DNA of 64,000 bases from Aporrectodea caliginosa (taxonomy: Eukaryota > Annelida > Clitellata > Crassiclitellata > Lumbricidae): contig JACEVL010000671.1 in assembly GCA_020284085.1 (NCBI GenBank), forward strand, positions 1,636,001 to 1,700,000. Direction: 5' to 3'. The notes under the pieces were generated by a model. The model did not search any database and was not told where the DNA came from. It saw only the letters and a program-made list of their open reading frames with translations. The position numbers and the translations under genes were made by a program. Every line of letters starts with the position of its first letter. Positions within the stretch are counted from its first letter, which is position 1. Shown in pieces: positions 11,301 through 21,689 of the stretch.

Positions 11301-14300
11301 TTATTCGCCGGAAGTTATAGTCAATGGGGCGTCATATAAATGCCACTGCACGACCTGAGAGCGCTTCGCTTAATTCGATTCTGCTGTTAGTATATTAGAT
11401 TTCGGTTGGGCGTTTGTTAGCGGTTCGTAGAGGACGCCACTGGCTTATATTCGTCTCTAAGACGTCGCTTTCAAGAGTGCATAACCTTTTTTTTACGGCA
11501 ACCGTGGTGATGATCCTGTGCGTTTGGGGCCACCGTGAGCTGCAGGTTTGACTTGCAGCGATCAAAAGTATCCACCACCTTGATTTCCAGTAACCTCGTA
11601 GCTGCTTAGTTCGTCGCGGTTTTGAGCTCGTATGCACTGTAATAATACACAACCTCGATTTACACTATCTCTGCCCTATTCAACGTGCATGCATCTTTCG
11701 CTCACTAATTTTAAGTGCTTCTTTTGCGACCACTCATGGACACTTGTAGTCGAAACAACTTAATTCATTCGAGATATTTATATAGTCTTCTTTTGCTACA
11801 CCACGCTGAATCGGATCACGCCGAAGCGACACTTGCCTAGGGTTGTGAGATTCGAACCCACAACCTCCGGCTGCAAGGCACCGAACATAACTTGTTAATC
11901 TTGCTACTTACTCATCACAACCTAGGCTTATATCAACCTTGGCTGTCTGTTGTAGAGAGGCAACACGCCGTTGCACATTGCTGCTTTGATTGGAAATAGA
12001 GAAGTTGTTAAGCTGCTTCTACACCTGCGAGCTTCAGTCAATGCGATTTCCGATTGCAACGAGGTATAAAAATTTAATTAATAAATGAAAATAAAAAAAT
12101 TATATTAGGATAAATAAGTAAAATCTCCTTATGATCATACTTAATCTTATTTCGAAACTGCTGCCGCGATTACACATCTACCTAGAAATGACCAATCAGA
12201 AGCAATGGCCTAATTTCATGTGACGTATTTATTAATACAATCTGATCATTTATTCATATAATATTACGTCATACGATTGTAACGGATTGTTGCACTGTTA
12301 TGCATAATTTATTAATATATTCTTACGTCATCTTTCTTTATTTCGAAACTGCTGTCGCGATTGCATAATTTATCTACCTAGAAATGACCAATCAGAAGCA
12401 ATGGCCTAATTTCATGTGACGTTTGAGTCAAAGATTTTAACAGTATTTAAGAAATACAATCTGACGTCATCTGATTGCTGTACCGATATTCATCATCTAT
12501 TCATATACTCTGACGTCAACGATTCTTGCACTGTTATGCATAATTTATTAATATATTCTTACGTCATCTTTCTTTGTTAACCAGGACCAGTTTACTCCGC
12601 TCTACATGGCGTCCCAGATTGGACACCAGGAGATCGTTACCCTACTTCTGGCTCACGGCGCTGATCCTACCATAGCCACCAAGGTATGCATTTATAGCGT
12701 AATGGTTTCGTGAGGGTGCAGCGAGCTTTTATCCTGTGCCATGCTAGCAGTGGAGTTTCAGAGCCGGGTCAAAGGTTGAAGAACCAGAGCTATTATTACC
12801 TTATAGAGAGCTCTATAATTATTATATTGGTCATTACCTGGTTGCAAATCTCTTCGTTCTGCTATGCAGGGTGACCTGGTTGTTACCCCATCGCGTACTT
12901 CTACAATGCAACGTGGAAGCTTTGCAGTAGGCTATGTCACGAACCCGCTTTAGATCTTCTGCCCATATAAAAAAAAATCAATTTAAGATATTTAATTAGC
13001 CTATATTAGGCCTAAGTAGAAATCAGATGCCATTTCATAATTATATTATAGACATACAAACAAATCATCATTTTTCATCAAATCGTTAGTTAAGCAGTTA
13101 TAGGCTAATGTATCAGTTCTAATCTTACTTAAACCAAAATTCTATAGTAGTTAAGTACTATTCTTTTAGGATAAATCTTCAGTCGCAGAAGTAATATTTT
13201 GACAATTCTGCGGCGGTAGACCTTTGCACATGCGCAAACCGGCGCATGCGCATTGTTCAAAATGGCTTTGATTCAACAATTCCCTAACGTCGTGAGGGTC
13301 GGTGAGGGTCGGTCAGGTTAGGAATCGTGAGAGTCGGTTAGGGTCAGTATCATCATTAGAAAACATGTTAAAAACCTTCCGCCGCAGAAGTAATTTCTTC
13401 GTGTGTTACGTGGGGGGAATCTTCCGCCGCAGAAGCACCACGCTTTATTTTACGGCCTAACTATACCCTCTCAGTTTCTTGAATTCTTTTGTCTTACTCT
13501 TCTACTCCGACTTGGTAGGCCTACACCCGTAGTAGGCCTACTGTTTTCCCAGCCTTATTCCTCCGTCTTCTCAAACGACGAACACCTTCAGTCCTTTTTA
13601 CAGTTGACCATTTTTTGATAGTTCAACAACCGACTTCCTCGACAGTTCAACGTTCGTTCTTGTCGATTACAATTTAACGAACTAACTAATTTCACTCGTC
13701 TCAACGATTCTTCTGCTTCAACTACTCGACGAAAACGTTAGACCAGCGTTTCCCAAACTGTGGGTTGACTTAGGTGGGTCCTACCGATTTTCGGTGGGTC
13801 GCGACAAGTTTTTGAAATATGATTTTTAAATATAAAAAATAAAAAAGTCTCAAAAAATTTCTGGTAAAAATGAAGACATAATTTATAGGCCTACGCATAT
13901 GCGGGACAACGTCCACAGTGAAAACTTGATAGGCAATCTGCCGCAGCTCAGCGTTGCCATCTAACGAGAATAGCGCTCATCTAACTCGCGTAATGTAAAA
14001 TGTATACGTTCACGTATTTTTAGCGAGTAAAATAATGGCCTCGACCCTGCTAATTTTTCAATGAATTGATCGGGTGAGAGCCCGCTTCACCAGTGCTCAT
14101 ATATGAATGGGCGCCTCGCCATCTTGGGTTCGTTCAAGGACCAGCTAGCCCGATATTGAACTCTCTTAAATAAGCCAGCGTCGGGAAACGAACCGAAATG
14201 CGCGTGCTCTCATCACAGAGGCGCATGAGACGCACCTTAGTGATCCTACGCACTTACCAGTATAGCTAACTCGGGCCATCGAGAACCTACAGTACTGGTA

Positions 14301-16836
14301 GCTTCATCCAGTACATCGAGTTATATGCACGCTATGGTTGTTAGAAGCACATTTCCATTGTAGAAGTTAGATGCTAGAAGTTTTTAGAACTTCTCGTCAC
14401 CATATTTGATAACGTCCAACTTCCATCAGATGCAACAGTGTGTGTATTAACTTTCAAGTGATCTCTTACTCACCAGCGTTACTTGAATTGTTTACAATTA
14501 TCCTTCTCAGTTTAACGCCTAACTTTGCCTTATGGATTTACAAAGAAACCAACAGCGACAATCAATTATAAGACGAACCTTAAATCAACGAATTTAATTC
14601 TAAACGAAGTAAGTGATGAGCTAGTATCGCTACGACTATACTTTAAAATCGAAATTTCGTGGAATAGAGATGAAGCATCCCCGGTCGCAGTGAGTTCTTT
14701 GCTGTGAAGTAGGCCTACTTGCAAACGAGAATGCATGTGCCCGAACAAATTGCATCGGCACATGAGACGAAGCATCCCAATTTGAAAAACCAGCCAATCC
14801 AATTTTTGGAGTCAAAACTAAATTTCGAAACAAACATCAACTGTCGAAATCCTTGCGCCTGAAAATAACTCGCATTCACGTCCACTCAAAAACAGTAACC
14901 GCACCATTAACACACGCCTCATTATGAGAAATAGATCGAGGTTTTTGTAAAATTATTTTCAATAATAAATAAAAAATACCGTTTTTTCTTTTATAACTTG
15001 TTTGTCCAGAAAAGCTATGTGGGTCGCGATAGGTTGTCGTTCCAAATATTGGGTCGCGGTGCTAAAAAGTTTGGGAAGCACTGCGTTAGACTATAAACTT
15101 AACTGCCGAAGGATTGACTTAGGCCTACCTCTTCAATCATCGTAACGTTCGATGTTTTCAACAGTCTTATCGTTAATTACCAATCGGAAAATCAAACTAC
15201 TTAATTCAATTTTCATTTCGATCTTCGATTTAGCTGATTAGAATCGTTTTTAAGTAAAATTCTGCGAAATGATCAGGAGCGAAAAATTCCATCGTCCAAC
15301 ACAGTGGACAGTCACGCTCCAACTAAAAGTTCATCGCAGCGGCTCCAAAGGCGGCAAATATTGAACATCTGAGCAGACGATCTTAAGACGACGGTTGAGT
15401 TTGAATTTCACGACTGGTTCCCTGCTTGGCTTCGTATAATTCAACAGAGGCAAACCGTATTCCCAAACTCTATCGATTATTTCTATTACACTTTATGATG
15501 CTGGTTTTTAGACGCTAGTAATTAATAATTAGGCCCTACTCTTAATGAAATCACTTAACTACACATGCACTGCATCACTCTAATCGCATTTAATAATGCA
15601 CAATGTGTAACATGAGGACTTTGTAACACAGTAGTCGGCTTTTCATTCTGGATATGAGCTTCTGCTTTCCATGCCTCCAATTCGTGGTCTTGTATCTGAT
15701 CGGGAGCACCTCAAATGAGTTTTCTGGAACAGTTGCAAATAAACACTTACAATTACCTACAAATAGAATTCTGTTACCTTCAGTCTTTTTAAAACATGAA
15801 CGTTTTGAGTGTACGTGAACTAAACCAGAGGTGGGCAACTTACGACCCGCGGACCGGGTCCGGCCTCTGGGGACCTTTGAATCGGCCCTTGACATGGCTT
15901 TTATATTAGCATTGTACTGGCACTTCGAAACCTTTTATTCGTTTTATGGGTTTGTTTTATACAACAAAGATATGTCGTCACAATAATAAGAAGTCCATGT
16001 AATAAAGCTATCATCCTAACAGCAACATGTTCATAGCTAATGACGTAACAATAGTGTTTGTAGAACAGAAAGATGTTGTCACAATACGGATACAAAAATT
16101 AATTACCTGGCATCAAAATTACGTCACTATTTTTCAATAGACAAAATAGTGACGTAATAATAGTGTCTGTATAACAAAGAGAAGTCGTCACAATACGAAG
16201 TACATAGAACAAAAATTAATGGCATAGCATCATTAGTATACGTCACTATTTTTCCATAGACAAAATAGTGACGTAATAATAGTGTTTGTATAACAAAGAG
16301 AAGTCGTCACAATACGAAGTACATAGAACAACAATTAATGACCTAGCATCATTATTACGTCACTATTTTTTCAATATTCAAAAATAATAGTGACGTAATA
16401 AAGTGTTTGTAGAACAAAGAGATGTCGCCACAATAAAAAAAAGTCCATAGCACAAAGCTCATATCGTAATAGCACTGGCAGCATAGCCTATAATCCCTGT
16501 ATTTAATATTTTTAGAACGGCTCCACCCCACGTGACGTTGCACTCCAGCAGGGTCATCACGTAGTCGCAGAACTCCTTGAAGAATACCAACGGCGACTCG
16601 AGCAGCTGGCCAATCAGAAGACGTTAGACGCCGGGAGTACACCGCCCGACGGAACAGCCGCGTCGACGGCGGAGGGAGGAGCCGGGGACTGCGCTTCGAC
16701 GGAGCGACGAACGCACCGCCGTCCACCCGCAATCTACAGCCGTGACGTCATTCCTAGTCCGAAGAAGAGTCCCATGAAGAGGGCTGTTCTGACAGCGGCC
16801 GCTAGGGGCGCCACTGTACTGCAGAATGTCGCGTAA
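3001..16836 (+). CDS. Ankyrin-like protein, five repeats plus private tail (partial gene, 5' end not found)
   Basis: Five phase-0 exons: 3001-3096, 3909-4007, 11956-12063, 12585-12683 and 16516-16836, all with AG acceptors and GT donors (GTGAGT, GTAAAT, GTATAA, GTATGC). They give 240 residues and a TAA stop. Exons 2 and 4 are exactly 99 bp, the classical one-repeat ankyrin exon. In order the repeats contain FLKAVYEGDL, AIHFAAKTGD, NTPLHIAALIGN, TPLYMASQIGHQEIVTLLL and VALQQGHHVVAELL. From memory of the family these match ankyrin (ANK1/2/3) repeats 1-5 in order, including the ALQQGH signature. Instead of the usual further repeats the last exon continues with an Arg/Glu-rich helix-like stretch and a Ser/Pro/Arg tail (IPSPKKSPMKR). 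The role is presumably protein-protein scaffolding. Upstream exons are expected before 3001 but lie in repeats or outside the window. Exon calls are strong; gene completeness is uncertain. Confidence 0.8.
3537..3664. repeat. (CA)n-rich intronic repeat
   Basis: ACACAGACAGAC-type words end in a clean (CA)n run at about 3639-3663, inside the first visible intron (3097-3908) of the ankyrin-like gene. The rest of this intron is unique and shows nothing else. Confidence 0.85.
4040..4345. repeat. (TA)n-rich segment
   Basis: Repeated TATATATA runs follow the second exon's donor. From 4346 to 5390 the intron is unique; an open frame at 4344-4697 lacks splice or homology support. Confidence 0.85.
5480..5960. 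repeat. Long purine tract (GGAGGA/GAAGAG)
   Basis: Roughly 480 bp almost free of pyrimidines on the + strand, preceded by (TA)n at 5393-5437 and followed by (CA)n at about 6034-6080 and (TAA)n at about 6268-6316. Confidence 0.85.
6500..6960. repeat. Long pyrimidine tract (CTCCTC/TTCCTC)
   Basis: Roughly 460 bp almost free of purines on the + strand, so it is of opposite polarity to the tracts at 5480 and 7170. Confidence 0.85.
7170..7600. repeat. Long purine tract (GGAGGA)
   Basis: Roughly 430 bp purine-rich on the + strand. With the 5480 and 6500 tracts it forms a purine-pyrimidine-purine alternation within one intron. Confidence 0.85.
7774..8310. repeat. (TA)n and (TG)n microsatellites
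   Basis: (TA)n runs occur at about 7774-7810, 7884-7936 (continuing into (TG)n) and 8232-8300. Between 8085 and 8230 is unique sequence. From 8370 a fragment (TATATAGCGCATTTTAAATACCTCGC) resembles the SINE-like tail at 38820, and nothing else is seen to 8940. Confidence 0.85.
8940..9077. repeat. TCTC/TCTG low-complexity tract, left part
   Basis: The pyrimidine tract is interrupted by the inverted-repeat element at 9078-9527 and resumes at 9528-9660, so the element seems to have landed inside it. Confidence 0.75.
9078..9527. mobile_element. Inverted-terminal-repeat element with TGACGTCA-rich arms
   Basis: It begins GGGGCCGTCCATAAATGACG and ends with the reverse complement of the same sequence, so the terminal inverted repeats are at least 25 bp with imperfect pairing further in. 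TGACGTCA-type palindromes recur in both arms. No coding capacity is seen. A second copy in reverse orientation lies at 36001-36460. The only flanking match is TTC on both sides, so the target duplication is uncertain and the superfamily was not recognised. Confidence 0.85.
9528..11832. other. Remainder of the large ankyrin-gene intron: no gene seen
   Basis: It contains TCTC/TCTG tracts (9528-9660, 10300-10625), related short blocks with GGTTGCTATGGCAAC-like words (about 9770-9790, 10650-10720, 10790-10810), a short purine tract (10880-10930), and unique sequence. Open frames of 60-137 codons have no splice-site or family support. Confidence 0.6.
11833..11905 (-). mobile_element. tRNA-derived SINE head (TTCGGTGCCTTGCAG family)
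   Basis: On the minus strand it reads ATGTTCGGTGCCTTGCAG followed by a B box GGGTTCGAATCTC. The same head occurs on the + strand at 39301-39535. It lies about 50 bp upstream of the third ankyrin exon, so the insertion nearly abuts the acceptor. Confidence 0.6.
12150..12580 (+). repeat. Tandem direct duplication in a short intron
   Basis: A block beginning TTTCGAAACTGCTG and containing GAAATGACCAATCAGAAGCA, and a second block with TGCACTGTTATGCATAATTT and TTCTTACGTCATCTTTCTTT, each appear twice about 200-240 bp apart. The duplication fills nearly the whole 12064-12584 intron and ends 4 bp before the next exon, so the pyrimidine tract of the acceptor is itself duplicated (12325-12345 and 12560-12575). 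Confidence 0.8.
12684..13743. other. Intron segment before the hAT insertion
   Basis: Unique AT-rich DNA. The word CCGCCGCAGAAGTAAT (or a one-base variant) occurs near 13180, 13380 and 13420, with an inverted copy near 13210, which suggests a small rearranged repeat. No exon is supported here. Confidence 0.5.
13744..15083 (+). mobile_element. hAT-superfamily transposon remnant, ZBED-like
   Basis: 1340 bp bounded by imperfect terminal inverted repeats CAGCGTTTCCCAAACT and AGTTTGGGAAGCACTG (14 of 16 matching) and a perfect 8-bp target duplication CGTTAGAC at 13736-13743 and 15084-15091. Inside, the frame from 14731 reads ETKHPNLKNQPIQFLESKL, which resembles the BED-finger region of ZBED-type hAT transposases, and YGFTKKP-like residues occur near 14530. 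The transposase core is missing, so it is a deleted derivative. Superfamily assignment from TIR, 8-bp duplication and BED remnant is strong. Confidence 0.9.
15905..16450. repeat. About 120-bp tandem repeat, each unit carrying a hairpin
   Basis: At least three full units with palindromes centred near 16138, 16258 and 16377. Each stem is TACGTCACTATTTT paired with AAAATAGTGACGTA around a loop of roughly 12 bases. Shared unit words are GTTTGTATAACAAAGAGAAG and TCGTCACAATACGAAG. A partial first unit begins near 15910. The array ends about 65 bp before the terminal ankyrin exon. The preceding 15092-15904 holds only a hAT-like end (CAGAGGTGGGCAAC at about 15825) without a partner. Confidence 0.85.
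16516..16836 (+). CDS. Terminal exon of the ankyrin-like gene
   Basis: The acceptor follows ATTTTTAG. The first about 25 codons encode ankyrin repeat 5 (NGSTPRDVALQQGHH), then EELLEEYQRRLEQL-like residues, then about 60 codons of Ser/Thr/Arg/Pro-rich sequence to TAA at 16834-16836. Third-position GC is high compared with the AT-rich intron just upstream, which supports coding. No good internal donor was found, so truncation at repeat 5 seems genuine for this transcript. Confidence 0.75.
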   Translation, partial: NGSTPRDVALQQGHHVVAELLEEYQRRLEQLANQKTLDAGSTPPDGTAASTAEGGAGDCASTERRTHRRPPAIYSRDVIPSPKKSPMKRAVLTAAARGATVLQNVA

Positions 16837-18078
16837 GGGGCAAAAGGCTGTTCGATTCAGTGGGTAAAAGGGAGAACAGGGTGAGATGACACAGATGGGG
16901 AGACGAAAGGAGGAGCGGAGAAGATAAGATAAGTAGATCATCACAGAGAGGGAGAGAAAGGAGAGAAATGGAGACCCAGGTTGGTAAGGCTGCAAAAGTG
17001 AGACAGACAGACAGACAGACACACACACACAGACAGGACAGACAGACAGAGACAGACAGGGCAGACAGACAGACAGACAGAGCCTTTTTTCCCGCTGTTT
17101 GCAAAATCGAGATAAATGTCATCCTTGCAGAACGTTCCAAAGAAGTCATTAGAATAAGCAGAGGTATAAGCAAGAAGGCAGTTACAAGACGCCTTTAAAG
17201 AACTTCTCAAAAATGCTGCACAGCGCAAAGCAAGCCCCATTTTAGCTTTCTTAAACATCTCAAAAACCATGCAACTCGAAATCAGACAATGGATTCAATC
17301 ACTAAAACATTCCAGCATTTATTATTTATCTCTCATTTTCTTGAATTTCTTATTTTGGGAAACGAAGATTGAACAGTTGCCAAAATAAGTAAGACCAGAG
17401 TCCGCTACTACACAGCTGTGGAATGTTGGCTTCTGTTCTTTTTCCCGTTCGTAGTTTAGTATTGCTTCGAGTTCCAGTTCCTACGTAAAACTGCGGAGAC
17501 AGTGAAAGCAACTCCAAATAGTTATAAATGTAACAGTTAATGTAAAGTTCCTGTAGTGGAGTAACGATCAACTCAGTACCACATCAAGGAAGAAATATAA
17601 CAAGATACCACACACGCTGCTCTTGTTCTACTTCTTTCCGTACGCCATCTGGCTACAGGATTAATCAAACTCATACTGTAACAAAAGATTGATCTATTGA
17701 CGTTCTAGCTCAAGTGATTCATGATAACGATCTTGGTGACCTGAAAAAATTCACAAATAGCCATCATTAGTTGACAACATTTAACACAAGGTAATATTAT
17801 CATCCTACGCTATCGCACACATTGCCTCTGACTAGTTTTCTCTTGAAGTGGTGATATAAAAATTTCTAATTATAATTAAAATATCATAAAATATTATCAA
17901 TTATTAATTGAAAATATTATCTGTAATAATTAATCGCTCTGTAATGTCCTACTCTCACTTATAATACCGTACCCTTCCACAGCTTACCTCACAGTACCCA
18001 ACTCACCTATCCTCTCTTGTGTACCTCACCCTATCCCACCTTCCCATATCCTACCTCACTCTGCCCTAGCTTACCTTA
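16837..18078. other. Intergenic DNA downstream of the ankyrin-like gene
   Basis: It contains a (CAGA)n/(CA)n tract at about 17000-17085 and otherwise unique AT-rich sequence turning TACC-rich from 17950. Short open frames have no support. Confidence 0.6.
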
Positions 18079-18086
18079 CCTCACCA

Positions 18087-18227
18087 CAGGGTGAGAATTG
18101 CCGGGAGGGTTGGGGGTTCAACCCCCTAGTCTTTCTTAGAATCCCATAGTAAAGTCTACATTTAACACCCAAACTGCACATATATCAACATCTAACCCCT
18201 CCCTGTTTTTTTACAATTCTCATACTG
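18087..18227. mobile_element. hAT-like MITE, family 1, copy 1
   Basis: 141 bp with terminal inverted repeats CAGGGTGAGAATTG and CAATTCTCATACTG and a perfect 8-bp duplication CCTCACCA (18079-18086 and 18228-18235). Its reverse complement matches the element at 60571-60702 over nearly its full length. It contains the internal near-palindrome GGGGGTTCAACCCCC and no coding capacity. Confidence 0.9.
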
Positions 18228-18299
18228 CCTCACCATACCCAACCTCATCTGACCTTACCCTGTTGTACCTCATCAATTAACCTTACTCTTACCCCATTC

Positions 18300-18458
18300 C
18301 ATGGGCGTATCCAGGGGTGATTTTACGGGTTCAAACACCCTCCTCGAAATAAATGCACTACTGTTGTTAAAAACTAAAAATGTCGAAAAATATAATTTCC
18401 AATGGAAACCGCTGAAAACTCAAAACCCCCTGCAAAATTTTTCCTGGCTACATCCCTG
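18300..18458. mobile_element. hAT-like MITE, family 2
   Basis: 159 bp with ends CATGGGCGTATCCAGG and CCTGGCTACATCCCTG (imperfect inverted repeats) and a perfect 8-bp duplication CCCCATTC (18292-18299 and 18459-18466). Only 64 bp separates it from the preceding MITE's right duplication. Confidence 0.85.
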
Positions 18459-18466
18459 CCCCATTC

Positions 18467-20560
18467 TACCCTATTTTAACTTACCTCACCTTACTGTACC
18501 CTACCCTATCTTCATTTACCTTATTCTACATAACCGTATCTTACCTTAAATTTATGCAGCACATTTTGCAAACACGTTTAAGTATTAGGTTGGTAAGTAT
18601 GATCTTCACCGTTGACTGCAGAAGAGAATCAGGTTCTGGACTGCTGTAACAACCGACTCGTCATTCTGTCCCGTAATCAGATTACGATCGATTACAACGT
18701 GTAAACCGTCCACTTCGCCGCCTGTAAATCAATGTAATGCAGCGTAATCATGTCAGCAACAACGTAATAAGTTAATTTTCCAGTTACCGATAAATCAACA
18801 TTTATCAACAGTAATTCACTTCTCAATTTATTACTTCTGTAATCAATGGGATGATAAACAAGTTAACCGGGTCAAAGTGGTAGGCACTACGTCACTAGAT
18901 AAGAATAGATAAAAATTATTCGACTTTGGTTCCAGAGTAAAAAGGTATTAAATAAGTCAGATGGGTAATCTAAGCCTTAAGGTAATATCAAACTAGGTAA
19001 GGTCATCATAAGGTTGAGACAAGATAATGTAAGGTCAGGATACTGTAAGAAGTGGCTCTATATAATGATCAATTAGAATTATAACCGAAGTAACTCTGCC
19101 ACTGTTTGTACTCTGGGGCAGTGCCAGTCCTAAGCCTGGAGAAAGGAGGAGGGCGATGCTGATGATCTTTGTTATAAGAAAGTGTCGTTAACCTGAAACT
19201 ACTACTACAATTGAGGTCAGTCTTAAGGATAAGCCTTCAGTCATATCTTCGGTATGCCTTCAGATCAACAATTGGGTGCATTAAGGTAAGCTAGAAAAGG
19301 TTGAGATAAGGTAAGATGATGATGAATACGACAACATCTACAGCGCCGTAACACGGCACATGCCGTTACAAGGGCGCTTTGACACGATAAAAAACTCAGT
19401 CAGGATACGCCAACTTGAAATAATGTGTCTTGAGTCTGGTCTTAAATGACAATTGTAGAATAGAGTAAGTAAGGATGAGTAAGATAATGTAACATAAGCC
19501 TCATGGTAACATAAATTAAGGTAAGGTTACTCTTATGGTTGACGTAAGACCCGGTAAGGTAGGTTAACAGACTTGCAACTGGTAATTGGGCTAGCGTAAG
19601 GTAATAGAAACTGAAATCTAACGACTGAATGTTGAATAGCTTTGTACGAACTGCTGTACTTGGCACCATGTTCACGAATGTAGTCCTCAGGAATTATGGG
19701 AAGGGTAGAAAAGTAAGGCGTCCGAACCAACTCGAAAACCGAAGCCTTGCGAGAAAAAACACAACAGCATTAGTTCATGAAACTCTCGATCTGATCCGAT
19801 CTAAGCTTGTGACACCTAGTGACTTTCTGATAGAAAGAAAACTACATCCACATAGAACATAATTATTGCCTTAGAGGGCTACTTAAGCACTATCAATAAT
19901 TCAACATAATCTAATCTAACCCAGAGATGGGTAATTAATTGATTAGATTCTAATCAATTAGCTAATTAATTAGACAGACAAATAATTCTAATTCTACTCA
20001 TTAGCAACAAGATTTTGCTAATTCTATTTCTAATCGATTAGCAATTTAACTAATTATATCTGAATTATAATCTAATTCAATTTAATCCAATCTAATCTAA
20101 GCTAGCGATCTTGTGACGGAAAGAAAACCCCACATCCACATCTGAGAACTACTAAAAAGGCAATATATATAAATAATCTAATCTAATCTATTCACTTCTA
20201 TAGCATCTTCATCACAGACATCAATCGATGGTCACTATAGGTTCATTGCTTGAAATTGAAAATTCATTGTTGAGTTACATATTGGTAAGCTGTAGAGAGA
20301 TGATGTCTTATTGTTGTTGTCCAGATGTTAGGTGATATGTCCTGATTCGATTCGATTAGGCGTTAAGTTGTGCTATGTTCAAGTGAAAACATTCATGAGA
20401 TCTTGAGGAGAAAGACGATGGTTGCTTACAGCGGTCATACTGTAGCCACAGAACTTCCACGAGTTGTCCTTTTCGGTGGCCGAAAATAGACCGGCGACTC
20501 CAAGGCCAAGCGCACAGATCGGCTCTGACAGACAGAAAACACCAAATCAAATTTCCACCT
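18467..20560. other. Intergenic low-complexity DNA
   Basis: TACC-rich DNA to 18545 is followed at 18930-19560 by GGTAAGGTAAG-like words of opposite polarity. A block with GATCTAAGCTTGTGAC and GAAAGAAAACTACATCCACAT (19795-19860) recurs diverged at 20095-20145. The AT-rich stretch 19925-20090 (GGGTAATTAATTGATTAG) lies between these copies. No gene is supported. Confidence 0.55.
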
Positions 20561-20800
20561 TTAAATCAAAATCCACATGTAAATCCACATCCAAACCCAA
20601 ATCTATATCCAAATTCACACCCAAATCCAAATCTACATCCACACACAAATCTACATCGAAATCCACACCCAAAACAACACTCAAATCCACACCCAAATCC
20701 AAATCCACACCCAAATCCAAATCCACACCAAATCCACACAACATACACAAATCCACAAATGCACCCAAATCCAAACTCAAATCCACATACTTAACAAGGT
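20560..20800. repeat. About 12-bp tandem repeat (AAATCCACACCC)
   Basis: About 20 degenerate units of AAATCCACAYCC. Six-frame open frames across it (Lys-Ser-Thr-Pro on +, Val-Asp-Leu-Asp on -) are repeat artefacts. A short AGATCAG-type tract follows at 20840-20910. Confidence 0.9.
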
Positions 20801-21469
20801 CCCAGATGAGATAAACAAGTTCCAAGGTTACGTAAGCAAGGTTCCACATCAGATAAGATCAGATCTTTTCAGATCAGATTATCTTAGATCAGGTCCGGTC
20901 AGATCAGAAGTCAGGCAGCACAGAAGTTCCCAGATTCAACAAGAGAGTCATGTGGTTCTGTTGCTGTGTCAACCAATGCATCCCCCCTAGCAACAGGTCT
21001 TACTTTTCTCTGCCAGGAAGCCGTTGATAATGGTTCGAAGTCCAGCGTTCCTCGCGAGATCTTTTACGGCGCCAGCGGAATTCGGAATGCACAATGCAGC
21101 GTAGTGACTGGCTGTAAAGACAACACAAATACAATGGCAATCAATCCATCTGCAATGTTGTCTAAGGCAGTGCAACAGTTTATGTTAGAACTCGACTTGT
21201 AGATTATGACGTCAGAAGAGAACACCAAGCGGTAAGGTAAGGGGTAAGTATGTTAAGCTATAGTAAAGTCTGTTACATACATACATACATATATAAATAG
21301 ATGCATACACATAAATACACATACACTTTAGTATTTCCTGTGCGCCGGAATGAGCGCATTTCCGGATGAACATCTGGCACAGATTTTCCGAAAGAGGTAC
21401 TGTAAATTGTTCGAGACTACAGTACTGGCGGATATGCGTTTTGTAGGCTGTTATTATTCGCCGATGTAT

Positions 21470-21597
21470 TGCAGGCTGTCTGTTCTGTTAGTAGTTAAGA
21501 TTTGAATTGCATTACATGTAAATGTACAGCGCATGCGTTTGTGTTGCGCGGCATTTTTTAAATTAAAGAAAAGATATTATTATTATTATTATACATT
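21470..21597 (+). mobile_element. Interspersed repeat 3' end (TGTACAGCGC family), (TTA)n tail
   Basis: Contains TGTACAGCGCATGCGTTTG, then TTAAAGAAAAGATATTATTATT. It shares an upstream block (TGCAGGCTGT, AGTTAAGATTT) with the minus-strand copy at 22757-22935. Confidence 0.65.
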
Positions 21598-21689
21598 CAT
21601 ACATAAATATATACATACCGGTACATACATACAAAGTCAGTTAAGGAAATGTCAGTCATTGTAAGGTAAGTCAAGGTAATGGCAGTTTA

